Shown here in pieces: positions 40,917 to 50,564 of a stretch of DNA of 64,000 bases. The stretch is from the NCBI RefSeq assembly GCF_024436435.1, contig NZ_JAFMZP010000003.1:620001-684000 (forward strand), in the 5' to 3' direction. The first letter of the stretch is position 1. Every line of letters begins with the position of its first letter. The stretch is from Desertivirga xinjiangensis. GTDB taxonomy: Bacteria > Bacteroidota > Bacteroidia > Sphingobacteriales > Sphingobacteriaceae. The notes beneath the pieces were generated by a model, which saw only the letters and a program-made list of their open reading frames with translations, did no database searches and had not been told where the DNA came from. Both the position numbers and the translations under genes were made by a program.

Positions 40917-41441
40917 TCAATAGCCTATGCTGTCATCCACATCATATTTAACGCCCGGGTAATTCAATATCTTTCGCATGAGGCCTAATTGTCCAAATAG
41001 GTAACTTTCGCGGTCGATGCACATGCCAATCATGTTAAGTTTATTCTCTTCAACATAGGGAACATTCATCCCAAATGGATATGCCTGCATAAGCTCCGCC
41101 TCCTCGATTTGTAAGAGCTTTTGATATAAAATAGGGGAGATCTTATGCCATTCCTTCTTCAGCTCGTCCAGAGAAGGGTATGTAGCATTCGGATCGAGGG
41201 CTTTGGCGTCCTTAAACAAGTCTTCATTCGGGTCCTTCTCCGGAATATCTAGTATGTTTGCCAGCCAATACCGGCTGTTTACCAGATTACCTGCCATCCA
41301 GGTAAAGTGGTTAGTTTTGTTTTCAATGCGCTTTTGAGCATCCGCTTCCTGAACTTCATCCAGCATATTGTTGAACATCTGGGTATGCATTCGGTAACCG
41401 GGAATAATGACTGCGAGCGATCTGGCTACGGGATTTTCCAT
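40917..41441 (-). CDS. DinB-like four-helix protein
   Basis: 174 residues that read as a four-helix bundle of the DinB/YfiT superfamily: MHTQMFNNMLDEV opening helix, NHFTWMAGNLVNSRYWLANIL as the second, and FGQLGLMRKILNYPG as the last. Histidines at the usual metal positions can be placed in the first two helices, but the third is unclear. Most members are metal-dependent enzymes of small-thiol detoxification or have no known substrate. It is 16 bases downstream of an SRPBCC gene on the same strand, forming a likely two-gene operon. Confidence 0.7.
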   Translation of the reverse strand: MENPVARSLAVIIPGYRMHTQMFNNMLDEVQEADAQKRIENKTNHFTWMAGNLVNSRYWLANILDIPEKDPNEDLFKDAKALDPNATYPSLDELKKEWHKISPILYQKLLQIEEAELMQAYPFGMNVPYVEENKLNMIGMCIDRESYLFGQLGLMRKILNYPGVKYDVDDSIGY

Positions 41442-41457
41442 GATTTTCTATTTTAGG

Positions 41458-41907
41458 TTACTGTTCAGAAATTTTCTTTACCACCATCAGGCCTTTGTTA
41501 AAGCCCTCACTCATCATATCTGCCCATTTTTCATCCGTTTGTACTGAAGCTATCAGGGAGGTCGTCCCGTTATTTTCTGAGAGATGATACTCCTCCAGTG
41601 AACCTGCCCAGCTCTTTACTTTTTCACTGGTAGTATCTTCTTTTCCATCGATAATCTCACCAAGGTGCTCAAAGACTACGTCATAAGGCTCATTTAAGGT
41701 TTTAATGGTACTCACCATGCCATGACCTTTCGTATCCGTGAATAGCGTTTTCCCGCCTTCCTTCCAGTCGCTTTGCATCACAGAACCGCTGTCAGGGTCA
41801 GGATTGAAGAAAGCCGTCCATTGAGGGTAATTCGCTTCATTCCAAAGCGCATCCCATACTTTTTGCACCGGTGCATTGATCTCTTTTCTGAATTCTAGTG
41901 TTTTCAT
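41458..41907 (-). CDS. SRPBCC (AHSA1-type) domain protein
   Basis: 149 residues from the fourth-codon ATG (MKTLEFRKEINAPVQKVW); an ATG three codons upstream, ending at 41916, is possible. The sequence is a START-like hydrophobic-cavity fold: an N-terminal strand with the INAPVQKVWDAL motif, FFNPDPDSG and a C-terminal amphipathic helix (MMSEGFNKGLMVVKKI). Members bind small hydrophobic ligands or act as polyketide cyclase/Aha1-like proteins; the specific function is unknown. It pairs with the DinB-like gene, a combination often found in environmental Bacteroidota. Confidence 0.75.
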   Translation of the reverse strand: MKTLEFRKEINAPVQKVWDALWNEANYPQWTAFFNPDPDSGSVMQSDWKEGGKTLFTDTKGHGMVSTIKTLNEPYDVVFEHLGEIIDGKEDTTSEKVKSWAGSLEEYHLSENNGTTSLIASVQTDEKWADMMSEGFNKGLMVVKKISEQ

Positions 41908-42225
41908 AATGTACATCTTTAGGTAATCTGGTTAAACAAATTTAACCTTTTTACAGAGTCGGGATGAGGGTTATCTTGACAAGTTGCAGGGTGATTTGCG
42001 ACATGCTACGCTGAGACCATGAACTTCAAAGCCCGTAATTGTTTTTTGCAGGTTGTCGCTTTCATAACTAAATACTTTTATGTTTCCGGTTAACGGAACC
42101 CATTATAGGCGTCTTTGGGCAGCCCTAAAGAAAAAATTTCCCAACTCCTCCATCCCGGATGAAATACAACAAACTGTATTATTTACTTTTGCTCATCCTA
42201 AAAGATCAAATACAATTCTGAGACA
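41908..42225. other. Divergent spacer before the SNF2 helicase gene
   Basis: No gene is supported. TACTTTTG at 42184-42191 fits a Bacteroidota -7 element and would place the helicase transcript start about 30 bases before its ATG. A 63-codon open frame crossing this element is judged spurious. Confidence 0.5.
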
Positions 42226-45200
42226 ATGTCAAAAGCTTTCGGTAAAACATGGTGGGGCGAACAATGGCTGAACTCTTTAAACAATATTGATTACAGTAAC
42301 CGCTTGCCTCGTGGCAGCAGCTACGCCCGCGGAGGAGCAGTTACCAAAATTGACATTAAAGAAAATGAGATAAATGCAAAGGTGCAGGGAAGCCGTCCGA
42401 AACCTTACAATGTAGATATCATTTTACCTCCGTTTTCTGATCGTCAGTTAAGCTCTTTTATAGATGCGCTGGCAGAGCGGCCTGTTATCATCTCCAGATT
42501 GCTCAACCGGGAACTCGACCCTGAGGTACTTGATGTCGCCGAAAACAGCAGCCTTAAGGTTTTTCCGGGACAATGGACTGACCTTACAATGAATTGCTCG
42601 TGCCCCGACTGGGCAGTGCCCTGTAAACATCTTGCAGCCGTTATTTATAAGGTAAGCGCCGAAATAGACAACAACCCGTTTTTAGTGTTCAGTCTGCATA
42701 AAGTGGATTTACTTGCGGAGCTGAATAAACGTGGGATCTTTGTAAAAAGTGATTCCCTGAAAATACCAGCCTTAACGGATCTTTATTTCGAAAGAGAACA
42801 GAAAATAACAACGGAAGCATCCTTCAATCCTGAGAAAGCTTATGCCAGGCTTTCTTATTCCGATCTGCCTTCCTTGCACCAGCCATTGAATGCCCTTCTG
42901 TCGGATTACCCCGCTTTTTACCAGGGTAGTGGAAATTTTAAGGAAAAATATACCAGTGCTCTGAGCCGCATTGTAAAAAAAGCGGAAAGGATAATACAAG
43001 GAAAAATAGATCTGCAGTCCGTATTGGATAAGACGCTAAACGAACAGCAGCAAGTTACCACACACAGTCTGAGCAAGGTAGTGGTTGATGAAAAGCAGCA
43101 GGCTAAGGTACTGGTCAGCGAAACCACATTTTCTTTGTCCGATTTCCTTGTGCAGCTGGAGCAAATTCCTTTTTCAAAGGCATTCGACTACCAACCCTCT
43201 ACTACGGCATTGCACACCGTATTTTACACCGCTCTGCACCTGGTGGCTAAAGGTGCAATTGTGCCGCAGGTTGTGCAACAATCCGATAAAACTTTCGGTG
43301 TAAGATGGCTGCCGGCTATGTTAAGCAAAGAAGTCCGCCAGTTAATGGAAAAACTTCAGGATATTTTGCCGCCCGGCATTTTTTTCTGTCAGGAAAAAAC
43401 GACTGCCAGAGAAGTAAACTGTAATCAGTCTGTTAACCTTCTGGCCTTATTCCTCACCGAACTGATAGCTATTTTTGCAGAAAGGAACTTTGACGACCTG
43501 TTCCTCAATTTATTTTTTAGGAAGCATGCCTACCATTTTGGCAAACCGGGCGAAGCCGCCCTGAACGGGGGCATGGCCGCGTGGATCCAGAAATATTATC
43601 TTACACAAGGCAATTACAAACCCCAGGTTGTAGTAGAAGAGCGTGCGGACAGTAGCTTTCTTATAAGCCTTAATATCTATCACAAAGACGAGACACTGAG
43701 CAAGCCGAACCCTCTCGGGGACATTCTGACACTTAAAAAGTTTGATCAGCAGCGCTATGAAATCCTGCAGTCAACAACGCAGCTAAGCAGCTTCATTTCC
43801 GGACTGGACCGTTATATCAATTCAAAAGGAGAGGAACTCATTGTGATGGATGAGAATGCCTTTACGCCATTCCTGTTCCAGAGGATCCCGGCAATACAAT
43901 TGCTGGATATAGACATCCTCCTGCCAAAATCATTACAACAGATACTAAAGCCGAAGCTGAGTTTAAAACTCAAAAAGAAAGCCGGAAGATCCTTCCTTCG
44001 GCTCGATCAGCTGCTGGAATTCGACTGGCAGATAGCAATAGGCGATACCTTAATGGACGAAAAGGAGTTTAAAAAACTGCTTCATAGATCAGATAGTCTT
44101 ATTAAGTATAAGAGCAATTACATTTATGTGAATAAGGAGGAACTGGAAAAGTTGCATAAGCACTTCAGTAGTAAGAAGGAGCTTTCGGCTTTCGAAATTC
44201 TTCGGACCGCCCTAAGCGGAGAGTATTTCGGTGCTCCCGTCAGCCTGACGAAGGAAGTAAGGGACTTGATAGATGAACTGAACAGCAGCAAAGAAATCCC
44301 CCTGCCCCAGGGTATCCATGCACAGCTTCGCCCTTATCAGAAACGTGGATATTCCTTTATGTACCGCAACGCAAAAATTGGTTTCGGTTCCGTTATTGCT
44401 GATGACATGGGACTGGGGAAAACCTTGCAGGTGATCACCACACTATTAAAATATAAAGAAGAGGGCTTGCTGAAAGACAAAAAAGCCCTGATTGTAGTGC
44501 CCACTGGTTTGCTAACCAACTGGCTGGCTGAAATTGAAAAATTCGCACCGTCATTGAGCGTACATGTTTTTTACGGCGCTAACAGAAAGCTGGAAGAAAA
44601 AACCGACATCGTGCTTACATCCTATGGTGTAGCAAGGACTGAAGCTCCTATGTTAAAAAAGCTTCCCTGGCATTCGTTGATCATTGATGAAGCCCAGAAT
44701 ATCAAAAACCAGGATACCGCACAGGCTAAGGCGATCAAAGGTATAGCTGCCGATAATTTTATCGCTATGAGCGGCACACCCGTTGAAAATCGTCTTAGTG
44801 AGTTTTGGAGCATATTTGATTACAGCAACAGGGGACTATTGGGCAACTCGAAGGAATTTAAAGACCTGTATGCTACTCCCATTGAAATCTATAACGATAA
44901 GACAGTAGCCGAAAAGTTAAAGAAAGTAACCGCGCCCTTTATGATGCGTCGTCTCAAAACGGACAAGTCTATCATCAGCGACCTGCCTGATAAGATCGAA
45001 ATGGATTGCTTTTCTGTTTTAGCAAAAGAGCAGGCAGGTTTATATGAAAAAACGTTAGAGGAAGCCATGAAGGAAATTGAGGGCATAGATACTTCGGATA
45101 AAAAAAGGTTATTTGTGCGGCAAGGCCTGGTATTGCAGATGATACTGGCACTGAAACAGATATGTAACCATCCTGCCCAGTTTTTAAAGAACAATGTTTT

Positions 45201-45735
45201 AGATCCTTCATTAAGCGGCAAGCTTAATTTATTGTTTGATAAATTAGATAGCATCAGAGAAAACAATGAAAAGGTGTTGATCTTTACCCAGTTTGCTGAG
45301 ATGGGCAGGATCCTGCAGGATGTTATCGCCGAACGTTATAATGAAAGTCCATTGTACTACCACGGAGGATGTTCTTTAAAACAACGTAAAGAAATGGTGG
45401 AAAATTTCCAAACCAACCATGCCGACCGGATATTCATCCTATCGCTGAAGGCGGCAGGAACAGGATTGAATCTAACCGCAGCCAGTCATGTAATCCACTA
45501 TGATCTATGGTGGAATCCTGCCGTGGAGGCTCAGGCAACCGACAGAGCTTATCGTATCGGTCAAAAAAGCAATGTGATGGTTCACCGGTTCATTACTAAG
45601 AATACTTTCGAAGAGCGGATCAATGACATGATTCAGTCAAAAAAGGCGCTGGCCGATATGTCCGTAGCTGCAGGCGAGAACTGGATCGGTAATCTGAGTA
45701 ATAAAGAGCTCAAAGAACTACTTGTAATGAGTTGA
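42226..45735 (+). CDS. SWIM-domain SNF2 family helicase
   Basis: 1169 residues. A SWIM zinc finger lies near the N-terminus (C124, C126, C133, H135, in CSCPDWAVPCKH). A long middle region (about 150-690) includes an SNF2-associated bacterial domain. The SNF2 ATPase then has DDMGLGKT at 726-733, DEAQ at 821-824 and a second RecA-like lobe ending with the Q-x-x-D-R-A-Y-R-I-G-Q motif VI. Such proteins translocate on double-stranded DNA and probably remodel protein-DNA complexes, for example RNA polymerase, as RapA does. The Bacteroidota members have no settled function. It stands alone and follows a -7 promoter element. The length is normal for the SWIM-SNF2 type. Confidence 0.9.
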   Translation: MSKAFGKTWWGEQWLNSLNNIDYSNRLPRGSSYARGGAVTKIDIKENEINAKVQGSRPKPYNVDIILPPFSDRQLSSFIDALAERPVIISRLLNRELDPEVLDVAENSSLKVFPGQWTDLTMNCSCPDWAVPCKHLAAVIYKVSAEIDNNPFLVFSLHKVDLLAELNKRGIFVKSDSLKIPALTDLYFEREQKITTEASFNPEKAYARLSYSDLPSLHQPLNALLSDYPAFYQGSGNFKEKYTSALSRIVKKAERIIQGKIDLQSVLDKTLNEQQQVTTHSLSKVVVDEKQQAKVLVSETTFSLSDFLVQLEQIPFSKAFDYQPSTTALHTVFYTALHLVAKGAIVPQVVQQSDKTFGVRWLPAMLSKEVRQLMEKLQDILPPGIFFCQEKTTAREVNCNQSVNLLALFLTELIAIFAERNFDDLFLNLFFRKHAYHFGKPGEAALNGGMAAWIQKYYLTQGNYKPQVVVEERADSSFLISLNIYHKDETLSKPNPLGDILTLKKFDQQRYEILQSTTQLSSFISGLDRYINSKGEELIVMDENAFTPFLFQRIPAIQLLDIDILLPKSLQQILKPKLSLKLKKKAGRSFLRLDQLLEFDWQIAIGDTLMDEKEFKKLLHRSDSLIKYKSNYIYVNKEELEKLHKHFSSKKELSAFEILRTALSGEYFGAPVSLTKEVRDLIDELNSSKEIPLPQGIHAQLRPYQKRGYSFMYRNAKIGFGSVIADDMGLGKTLQVITTLLKYKEEGLLKDKKALIVVPTGLLTNWLAEIEKFAPSLSVHVFYGANRKLEEKTDIVLTSYGVARTEAPMLKKLPWHSLIIDEAQNIKNQDTAQAKAIKGIAADNFIAMSGTPVENRLSEFWSIFDYSNRGLLGNSKEFKDLYATPIEIYNDKTVAEKLKKVTAPFMMRRLKTDKSIISDLPDKIEMDCFSVLAKEQAGLYEKTLEEAMKEIEGIDTSDKKRLFVRQGLVLQMILALKQICNHPAQFLKNNVLDPSLSGKLNLLFDKLDSIRENNEKVLIFTQFAEMGRILQDVIAERYNESPLYYHGGCSLKQRKEMVENFQTNHADRIFILSLKAAGTGLNLTAASHVIHYDLWWNPAVEAQATDRAYRIGQKSNVMVHRFITKNTFEERINDMIQSKKALADMSVAAGENWIGNLSNKELKELLVMS

Positions 45736-46035
45736 ACTGAGGAATAGAGTATGGATTCGATAAGAATATGGGTATAGGCACAGAAATTATCCCGGACATT
45801 ATTCGAAGCTCAGATATCATCTGCCAAAGTTTGTCCAAAGTATTATCATGAAGCTGCAAATTAACCCCAGCCCAAACCCAGCTCAACCCCACTTTAACCG
45901 CACCTTGACCGCTCGAACAGGGGTTAATCTGAAATTAATCTCCATTTTATTCACCATTTATCTGATGTAGATTATTTAATCCTTTACATCTTTTTCATAG
46001 ATTTATCTAATTGAAACTTAAATAATTAAATCACT
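45736..46035 (+). other. C-rich intergenic stretch before the DUF6266 gene
   Basis: No gene is seen. From 45861 to about 45910 the plus strand has CCC or CCCA units roughly every six bases (TTAACCCCAGCCCAAACCCA and so on). TTAACCCC at 45861-45868 is the exact inverse of GGGGTTAA at 45920-45927. The remainder, up to the gene, is AT-rich leader. Confidence 0.4.
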
Positions 46036-46764
46036 ATGGCAAGATATAAAAACGGAATTAACGGCCCTTTTCGAGGAAAAGCCGGATCAGTTGTGGGATG
46101 TAAATGGAAAGAAATCGACTATATACGCGGGCTACCAAAACGTTCCAGCAAACCTCCAACAAAAAAAAAGGCAACTGCCCAGCAAGTCTTTGCTTTTGTG
46201 CAAAAATGGCTTAAACCAATTAACGGCCTGGTAAACGTTGGTTTCGCAGATGTTCATCCAAATCGAACCGGCCTAATGTCTGCACATTCTTATAACCAGC
46301 TCAATGCGCTTGCAGGCGGATATCCAAACATGGAGATTGACTATTCAAAGGCACGTTTCAGTATGGGAAGTTTGCGTCCGGCTTCAAGTGCTTCAATGCA
46401 GTTGATAAATGATCATACCCTTTTAATCGAGTGGGATACATCATGGGATTCAACATGCAGTTATGATGATTCCCTAATGTATTTTATCTATTTTCCCGAT
46501 CTCGGCCAAGTTATGCTTCCTGGGGAGAGCCGAAGTGCACAAAGAAAAGATGGCAGACTCATAGTGAATCTTGAAAAGGAATTCATCAACTCCCGACTGG
46601 AAGTGCAAATAGCATTTAAGTCTGTGTTGACCAGTGCAGTTTCTACGAGCCAATATTTAGGGGGGATTCGTTTCGATGCGGAAGTGCCCGAAATTCCAAC
46701 TGTGAAGGAACCGAGAGAGTTCTGCGCAACAGTAAGCCTCACAGGAATATTAAGGGTTAAATAG
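46036..46764 (+). CDS. DUF6266 family protein
   Basis: 242 residues. The opening MARYKNGINGPFRGKAGSVV followed by GCKWKEIDYIRGLPK is diagnostic of DUF6266, a family abundant in Bacteroidota, often in several copies per genome. The N-terminal third is basic, with a KKK-rich patch; the rest alternates strands and could form an Ig-like or FN3-like fold (residues about 115-240). There is no signal peptide. Function is unknown; the repeated occurrence and small size have suggested a structural or phage-derived origin, but this is open. It is closed by its own terminator. Confidence 0.8.
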   Translation: MARYKNGINGPFRGKAGSVVGCKWKEIDYIRGLPKRSSKPPTKKKATAQQVFAFVQKWLKPINGLVNVGFADVHPNRTGLMSAHSYNQLNALAGGYPNMEIDYSKARFSMGSLRPASSASMQLINDHTLLIEWDTSWDSTCSYDDSLMYFIYFPDLGQVMLPGESRSAQRKDGRLIVNLEKEFINSRLEVQIAFKSVLTSAVSTSQYLGGIRFDAEVPEIPTVKEPREFCATVSLTGILRVK

Positions 46765-46826
46765 CCGTTCTTATAAGGTGTCTGCACCTGCCTTTAGCTA
46801 AGGTGCAGACACGCCGGCTTTTCTTT
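46763..46826 (+). terminator. Terminator after the DUF6266 gene
   Basis: A perfect 12-bp stem, GTGTCTGCACCT at 46778-46789 and AGGTGCAGACAC at 46801-46812, sits inside an outer pair AGCCG (46763) and CGGCT (46815). TTTTCTTTT follows. Confidence 0.75.
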
Positions 46827-46868
46827 TATATTAATTCTATAAAAAAAAACAGATTCTATTAATTTTTC

Positions 46869-46876
46869 TATTTTTG
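46869..46876 (+). promoter_or_regulatory. Bacteroidota -7 element of the polysaccharide locus
   Basis: TATTTTTG is a full TAnnTTTG match; a -33 TTTG is not seen at the expected place, where there is an A run. It lies 65 bases before the wza-like ATG and is the only promoter candidate seen for the downstream plus-strand cluster. Confidence 0.45.
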
Positions 46877-46941
46877 GGAGATTTTAATAAAAAATTACAT
46901 CTATCTGGGAAAAGCTAAGGAGTATTATCCTGCTTATTAAT

Positions 46942-49488
46942 ATGATGAACCTTAAATCTTTCAAGAATTTGAATATAAACAAATTAGTGAGGCTGGTGAT
47001 ATTGTTGGTAGCCGTCGCTATTTATACTCCTCTTCAGGCTCAAAATACACAAAACTTAAGTAGTGTCCGGGTAGACGAACTCTCCGATGCGCAGATACGC
47101 CAGTTCATTCAACAGGTTGAAGCAAGCGGATTAAGCGAAGCACAATTGGAGCAGGTAGCTTCTGCCAGGGGCATGGCTCCATCCGAGATCGCCAAACTTC
47201 GCGAAAGGGCTAATAAATTAAAAGAACAGCAGGGAGGCTCTTCAAACTCACAAAACCCAGGTTCCTCGTCAGGTCGTTCTTCGGGAAGCCAGAAGCAGAC
47301 CTCAGAACCGGGCAGACAGCTCAATTTTCAGCCAGATTCTCTGGCTCAAGATCCTGCAAAGGCAGAACAAGCTCTTGATGCCTTTAAGCCAAAAATCTTC
47401 GGAGAGGATCTGTTCAAAAACTCCCAGATCACTTTTGAACCAAATCTTCGTATTGCTACTCCGCCGAACTATCAGTTAGGACCCGACGATGAGTTAAATA
47501 TTGATATTTACGGTTATTCAGAGGCAAATTATAAACTAAAAGTATCTCCTGAAGGTGTAATTAATATCCCTTATGTAGGAAATGTGCAGGTAAGTGGGTT
47601 AAGTATGGATCAGGCTACGCAGCGCATCAAGTCGCGTCTGGCAACTATCTACTCCAACATCAATACGGGCAATACGAAAGTTGCCGTCTCCCTGGGAAAT
47701 ATAAGAGGTATAAAAGTAACGTTGTTAGGAGAAGTGAGACGTCCCGGGACCTACACCTTACCATCGTTAGCTACCGTTTTTAATGCATTGTACTCATCAG
47801 GTGGACCTTCAGAAAACGGATCATTCAGAACAATTGAGGTTATCCGGAATAACCGGGTAGTTGCTACACTCGACGTGTATGATTTTTTGCTGAGAGGTTT
47901 CCAAAGAAACAATATTCGTTTGCAGGATCAGGACGTGATCCGTATTCCCACATACAAAAAACGTGTGCAGTTTTCAGGGGAGGTGAAACGCCCTTACATT
48001 TTTGAAGCGTTAGATAAAGACAGATTGCGGGATATCATTGACTTCGCCGGAGGATTTACCACCGAAGCATATAGCGCACGAATAAAAGTCATTCAGAACA
48101 CCGCTAAGGAGCGCCGAATCACTGATGTATTTAGTGAGAATTTTGCTAGTTATATACCTCAGAACGGCGATAAGTACTTTGCCGAGCCAATATTGGAGCG
48201 TTTTGAAAACAGGATTGCTATTGAGGGCGCAGTCTTTCGCCCAGGCCAATATCAGCTGGAGCAAGGCTTAACACTTTCACAGTTGATCAAAAAAGCTGAA
48301 GGGGTTACAGAGGATGCATTTCTTCCTCGAGGATACATAACACGTTTGAAGGCGGATAACACATCTGAACTTATTTCATTCGATCTTGGAAAAGTGCTAT
48401 CTGGGACTGCAGCAGACATCACGCTTCAACGAGAGGATGTGGTGACAATTTCTTCGATCTTCGATCTGCGGGATGAGTATAAAGTGCGGATTGACGGGGA
48501 GGTCCGTTCTCCGGGAGAGTATGATTATGCCGAGAATTTAAGTTTGGAGGATCTTATCCAACAGGCCGGTGGGTTTAAAGAAGGCGCAAGTGCTAAACGT
48601 ATCGAGATTTCGAGAAGGGTTAAGAACAGTGAAGCCGGTGCGGCTAATTCAGTAACTGCTCAGGTATTCCAGGTGGATGTTGATCAAAACTTGAGAATAA
48701 GAGGACCGCGTTTCGTGTTGCAGCCCTTTGATATTGTGGCGGTGCGTAATGCTGCGGGGTACGAGGTGCAACGGCAGGTGCGTGTGGAGGGGGAGGTTCT
48801 ATATCCTGGTGCTTATACCATTACTCGCAGGGATGAACGGGTTTCTGATCTGGTGAAACGTGCGGGAGGATTTACTGATCTGGCTTATTTGGATGGAGCG
48901 TCTTTGAAGAGAGGGGATGCGGCTGAGAAAGGATCTGGTAAGAATAGGATTAGCAGCAGCGGAACTGAGCAGGATAAGATTGACAGGTTGAAAAGACTGC
49001 AGAGTACCGTAAATGATTCTGTGGATCGAGTGGATGAAAATCTTTTGAAAAATGCGTTGGTGGGAATTAATCTAGGGCGTATCATGGATAACCCTGGCGC
49101 GAAGTATGATTTGACTTTGGAGGATGGGGATGTGTTAATTGTACCGAAGCAACTACAGACTGTGAAAGTAAATGGTGAGGTGCTTGCTCCGGTGACGGTT
49201 GTGTTTTCTAATTCAAAAGGTTTTAAGGATTACATTTCAAGTGCGGGAGGGTTCTCTCAAAAAGCTCTGAAGAAACGAGCTTATATCTTATATCCGAACG
49301 GGAGTATACAATCAACAAAACGTTTCTTGGTATTTAATAACTATCCGATTGTTAAATCTGGAGCTGAGATTTTTGTGCCTACAAAGGCTGAACGAAGGAA
49401 ATTAACGCCTGGAGAGACCATCGGGCTTGCTTCGTCAATAGCTTCGTTAGCTGCAATTGCATTTGGAATTTTAAATAGTGTATTTTAA
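46942..49488 (+). CDS. wza: Wza-like polysaccharide export outer membrane protein, multi-SLBB
   Basis: 848 residues. A signal peptide (about 1-34, ending in PLQAQ) is followed by a linker rich in Q, S and G (about 85-130), a Poly_export domain (about 165-250; PDDELNIDIYGYSEANYKL) and at least five SLBB repeats, each with a variation of VxVxGEVxxPGxY...LSDLIxxAGGF. A hydrophobic C-terminal helix (LASSIASLAAIAFGILNSVF) may cross a membrane. It exports the finished surface polysaccharide. It is more than twice as long as E. coli Wza, as is usual in Bacteroidota. It ends in the base that starts the next gene. Confidence 0.9.
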   Translation: MMNLKSFKNLNINKLVRLVILLVAVAIYTPLQAQNTQNLSSVRVDELSDAQIRQFIQQVEASGLSEAQLEQVASARGMAPSEIAKLRERANKLKEQQGGSSNSQNPGSSSGRSSGSQKQTSEPGRQLNFQPDSLAQDPAKAEQALDAFKPKIFGEDLFKNSQITFEPNLRIATPPNYQLGPDDELNIDIYGYSEANYKLKVSPEGVINIPYVGNVQVSGLSMDQATQRIKSRLATIYSNINTGNTKVAVSLGNIRGIKVTLLGEVRRPGTYTLPSLATVFNALYSSGGPSENGSFRTIEVIRNNRVVATLDVYDFLLRGFQRNNIRLQDQDVIRIPTYKKRVQFSGEVKRPYIFEALDKDRLRDIIDFAGGFTTEAYSARIKVIQNTAKERRITDVFSENFASYIPQNGDKYFAEPILERFENRIAIEGAVFRPGQYQLEQGLTLSQLIKKAEGVTEDAFLPRGYITRLKADNTSELISFDLGKVLSGTAADITLQREDVVTISSIFDLRDEYKVRIDGEVRSPGEYDYAENLSLEDLIQQAGGFKEGASAKRIEISRRVKNSEAGAANSVTAQVFQVDVDQNLRIRGPRFVLQPFDIVAVRNAAGYEVQRQVRVEGEVLYPGAYTITRRDERVSDLVKRAGGFTDLAYLDGASLKRGDAAEKGSGKNRISSSGTEQDKIDRLKRLQSTVNDSVDRVDENLLKNALVGINLGRIMDNPGAKYDLTLEDGDVLIVPKQLQTVKVNGEVLAPVTVVFSNSKGFKDYISSAGGFSQKALKKRAYILYPNGSIQSTKRFLVFNNYPIVKSGAEIFVPTKAERRKLTPGETIGLASSIASLAAIAFGILNSVF

Positions 49489-50564
49489 TGACAGAAAATC
49501 CTTCTTTTGAAGATGAAATATCTTTGAAAAATATTCTATTGGGTCTAAGACGTTGGATTCAGTTCCTAATGTCTAGGTTTGTAACGCTCCTTATAGTAGG
49601 ATTGGTTGGTTCGCTGATAGGGTTTGTGTACGCCTATACAAAAAAGATAAAGTACGTTGCAGAATTTAGCTTCGCGTTAGAAGACGAGAAATCTTCGGGT
49701 GGAATTGGCGCGTATGCAGCGCTGGCTGGGCAGTTTGGATTGTCTATGGGCGGAAGCGGTGGAGGTGCCTTTACCGGAGATAACTTGTTAGAGTTAATGC
49801 GTTCTAGAAAGATGGTTGAAAAGGCATTGCTTACTAGTTTTGAAATTAATGGACAGCTAACGACGCTTGCTGAATACTATATAACATTTAATGAGTTAAG
49901 AGAAGGATGGGGAAAAAAAAAGCCTGAGCTATTAAATATTCATTTCCATCCGAATGCAAATCGCAAGACTTTTAATTTGAGCCAGGATAGTTTATTAGGG
50001 GTGTTTTATAAGGCGTTAATCAAAGATGGTCTTGAGGTTGGCAAGGTCGATAAGAAACTCAGTATTATACTTGTTAAAGTTAGATCTGAAAATGAATTGT
50101 TTTCCAAATATTTCACTGAAGCTTTGGTTAATAACGTCGCCGATTTTTATATTCAAACTAAAACAAAAAAATCTGTTCAGAATTTGACAATTCTGCAACA
50201 TCAGACTGATTCAATAAGAATGCAATTGAATGCAGCGATTTCTGGGGTTGCAGCTTCTGTGGATGTGAATCCTAATCAAAACTTGGCTAAACAGGTTTTG
50301 CGCGTACCATCTCAGCGGCGAGCTGTCGACGTACAAGCTAATACGGCAATTTTGTCCGAACTTGTTAAGAATTTGGAAATTTCTAAAGTATCGCTACGAC
50401 GTGAGACCCCATTAATTCAGGTTATTGATACACCTATCCTGCCACTTGAGAAGGAAAAAACAAGCAAATTGAAAAGTATGATATTAGGAGGATTTATCTC
50501 TTCGATAATAGCTGTCACATTTCTAATTTTACAACGGATTTATAGAGATATCTTAAACAAATGA
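49488..50564 (+). CDS. wzz: Wzz-like chain length determinant / polysaccharide co-polymerase
   Basis: 358 residues. Two membrane helices (about 35-55 and 330-350) bracket a periplasmic region, the Wzz plan. The N-terminal segment has the EFSFALEDEKSSGG type beta-strand and a glycine-rich stretch (GLSMGGSGGGAFTGDN); a coiled-coil-prone stretch lies near 240-300, and a P-rich IDTPILPLEKEKTSK segment precedes the last helix. No tyrosine kinase domain is attached, so it is of the Wzz rather than the Wzc type. It sets polymer length at the inner membrane with Wzy. It overlaps wza by one base and the next gene by four. Confidence 0.85.
   Translation: MTENPSFEDEISLKNILLGLRRWIQFLMSRFVTLLIVGLVGSLIGFVYAYTKKIKYVAEFSFALEDEKSSGGIGAYAALAGQFGLSMGGSGGGAFTGDNLLELMRSRKMVEKALLTSFEINGQLTTLAEYYITFNELREGWGKKKPELLNIHFHPNANRKTFNLSQDSLLGVFYKALIKDGLEVGKVDKKLSIILVKVRSENELFSKYFTEALVNNVADFYIQTKTKKSVQNLTILQHQTDSIRMQLNAAISGVAASVDVNPNQNLAKQVLRVPSQRRAVDVQANTAILSELVKNLEISKVSLRRETPLIQVIDTPILPLEKEKTSKLKSMILGGFISSIIAVTFLILQRIYRDILNK

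Noticed and set aside
42080-42271. 63-codon open frame upstream of the SNF2 helicase gene
   Set aside because: It runs across a likely -7 promoter element, overlaps the helicase start by 46 bases in another frame, and shows no family resemblance.
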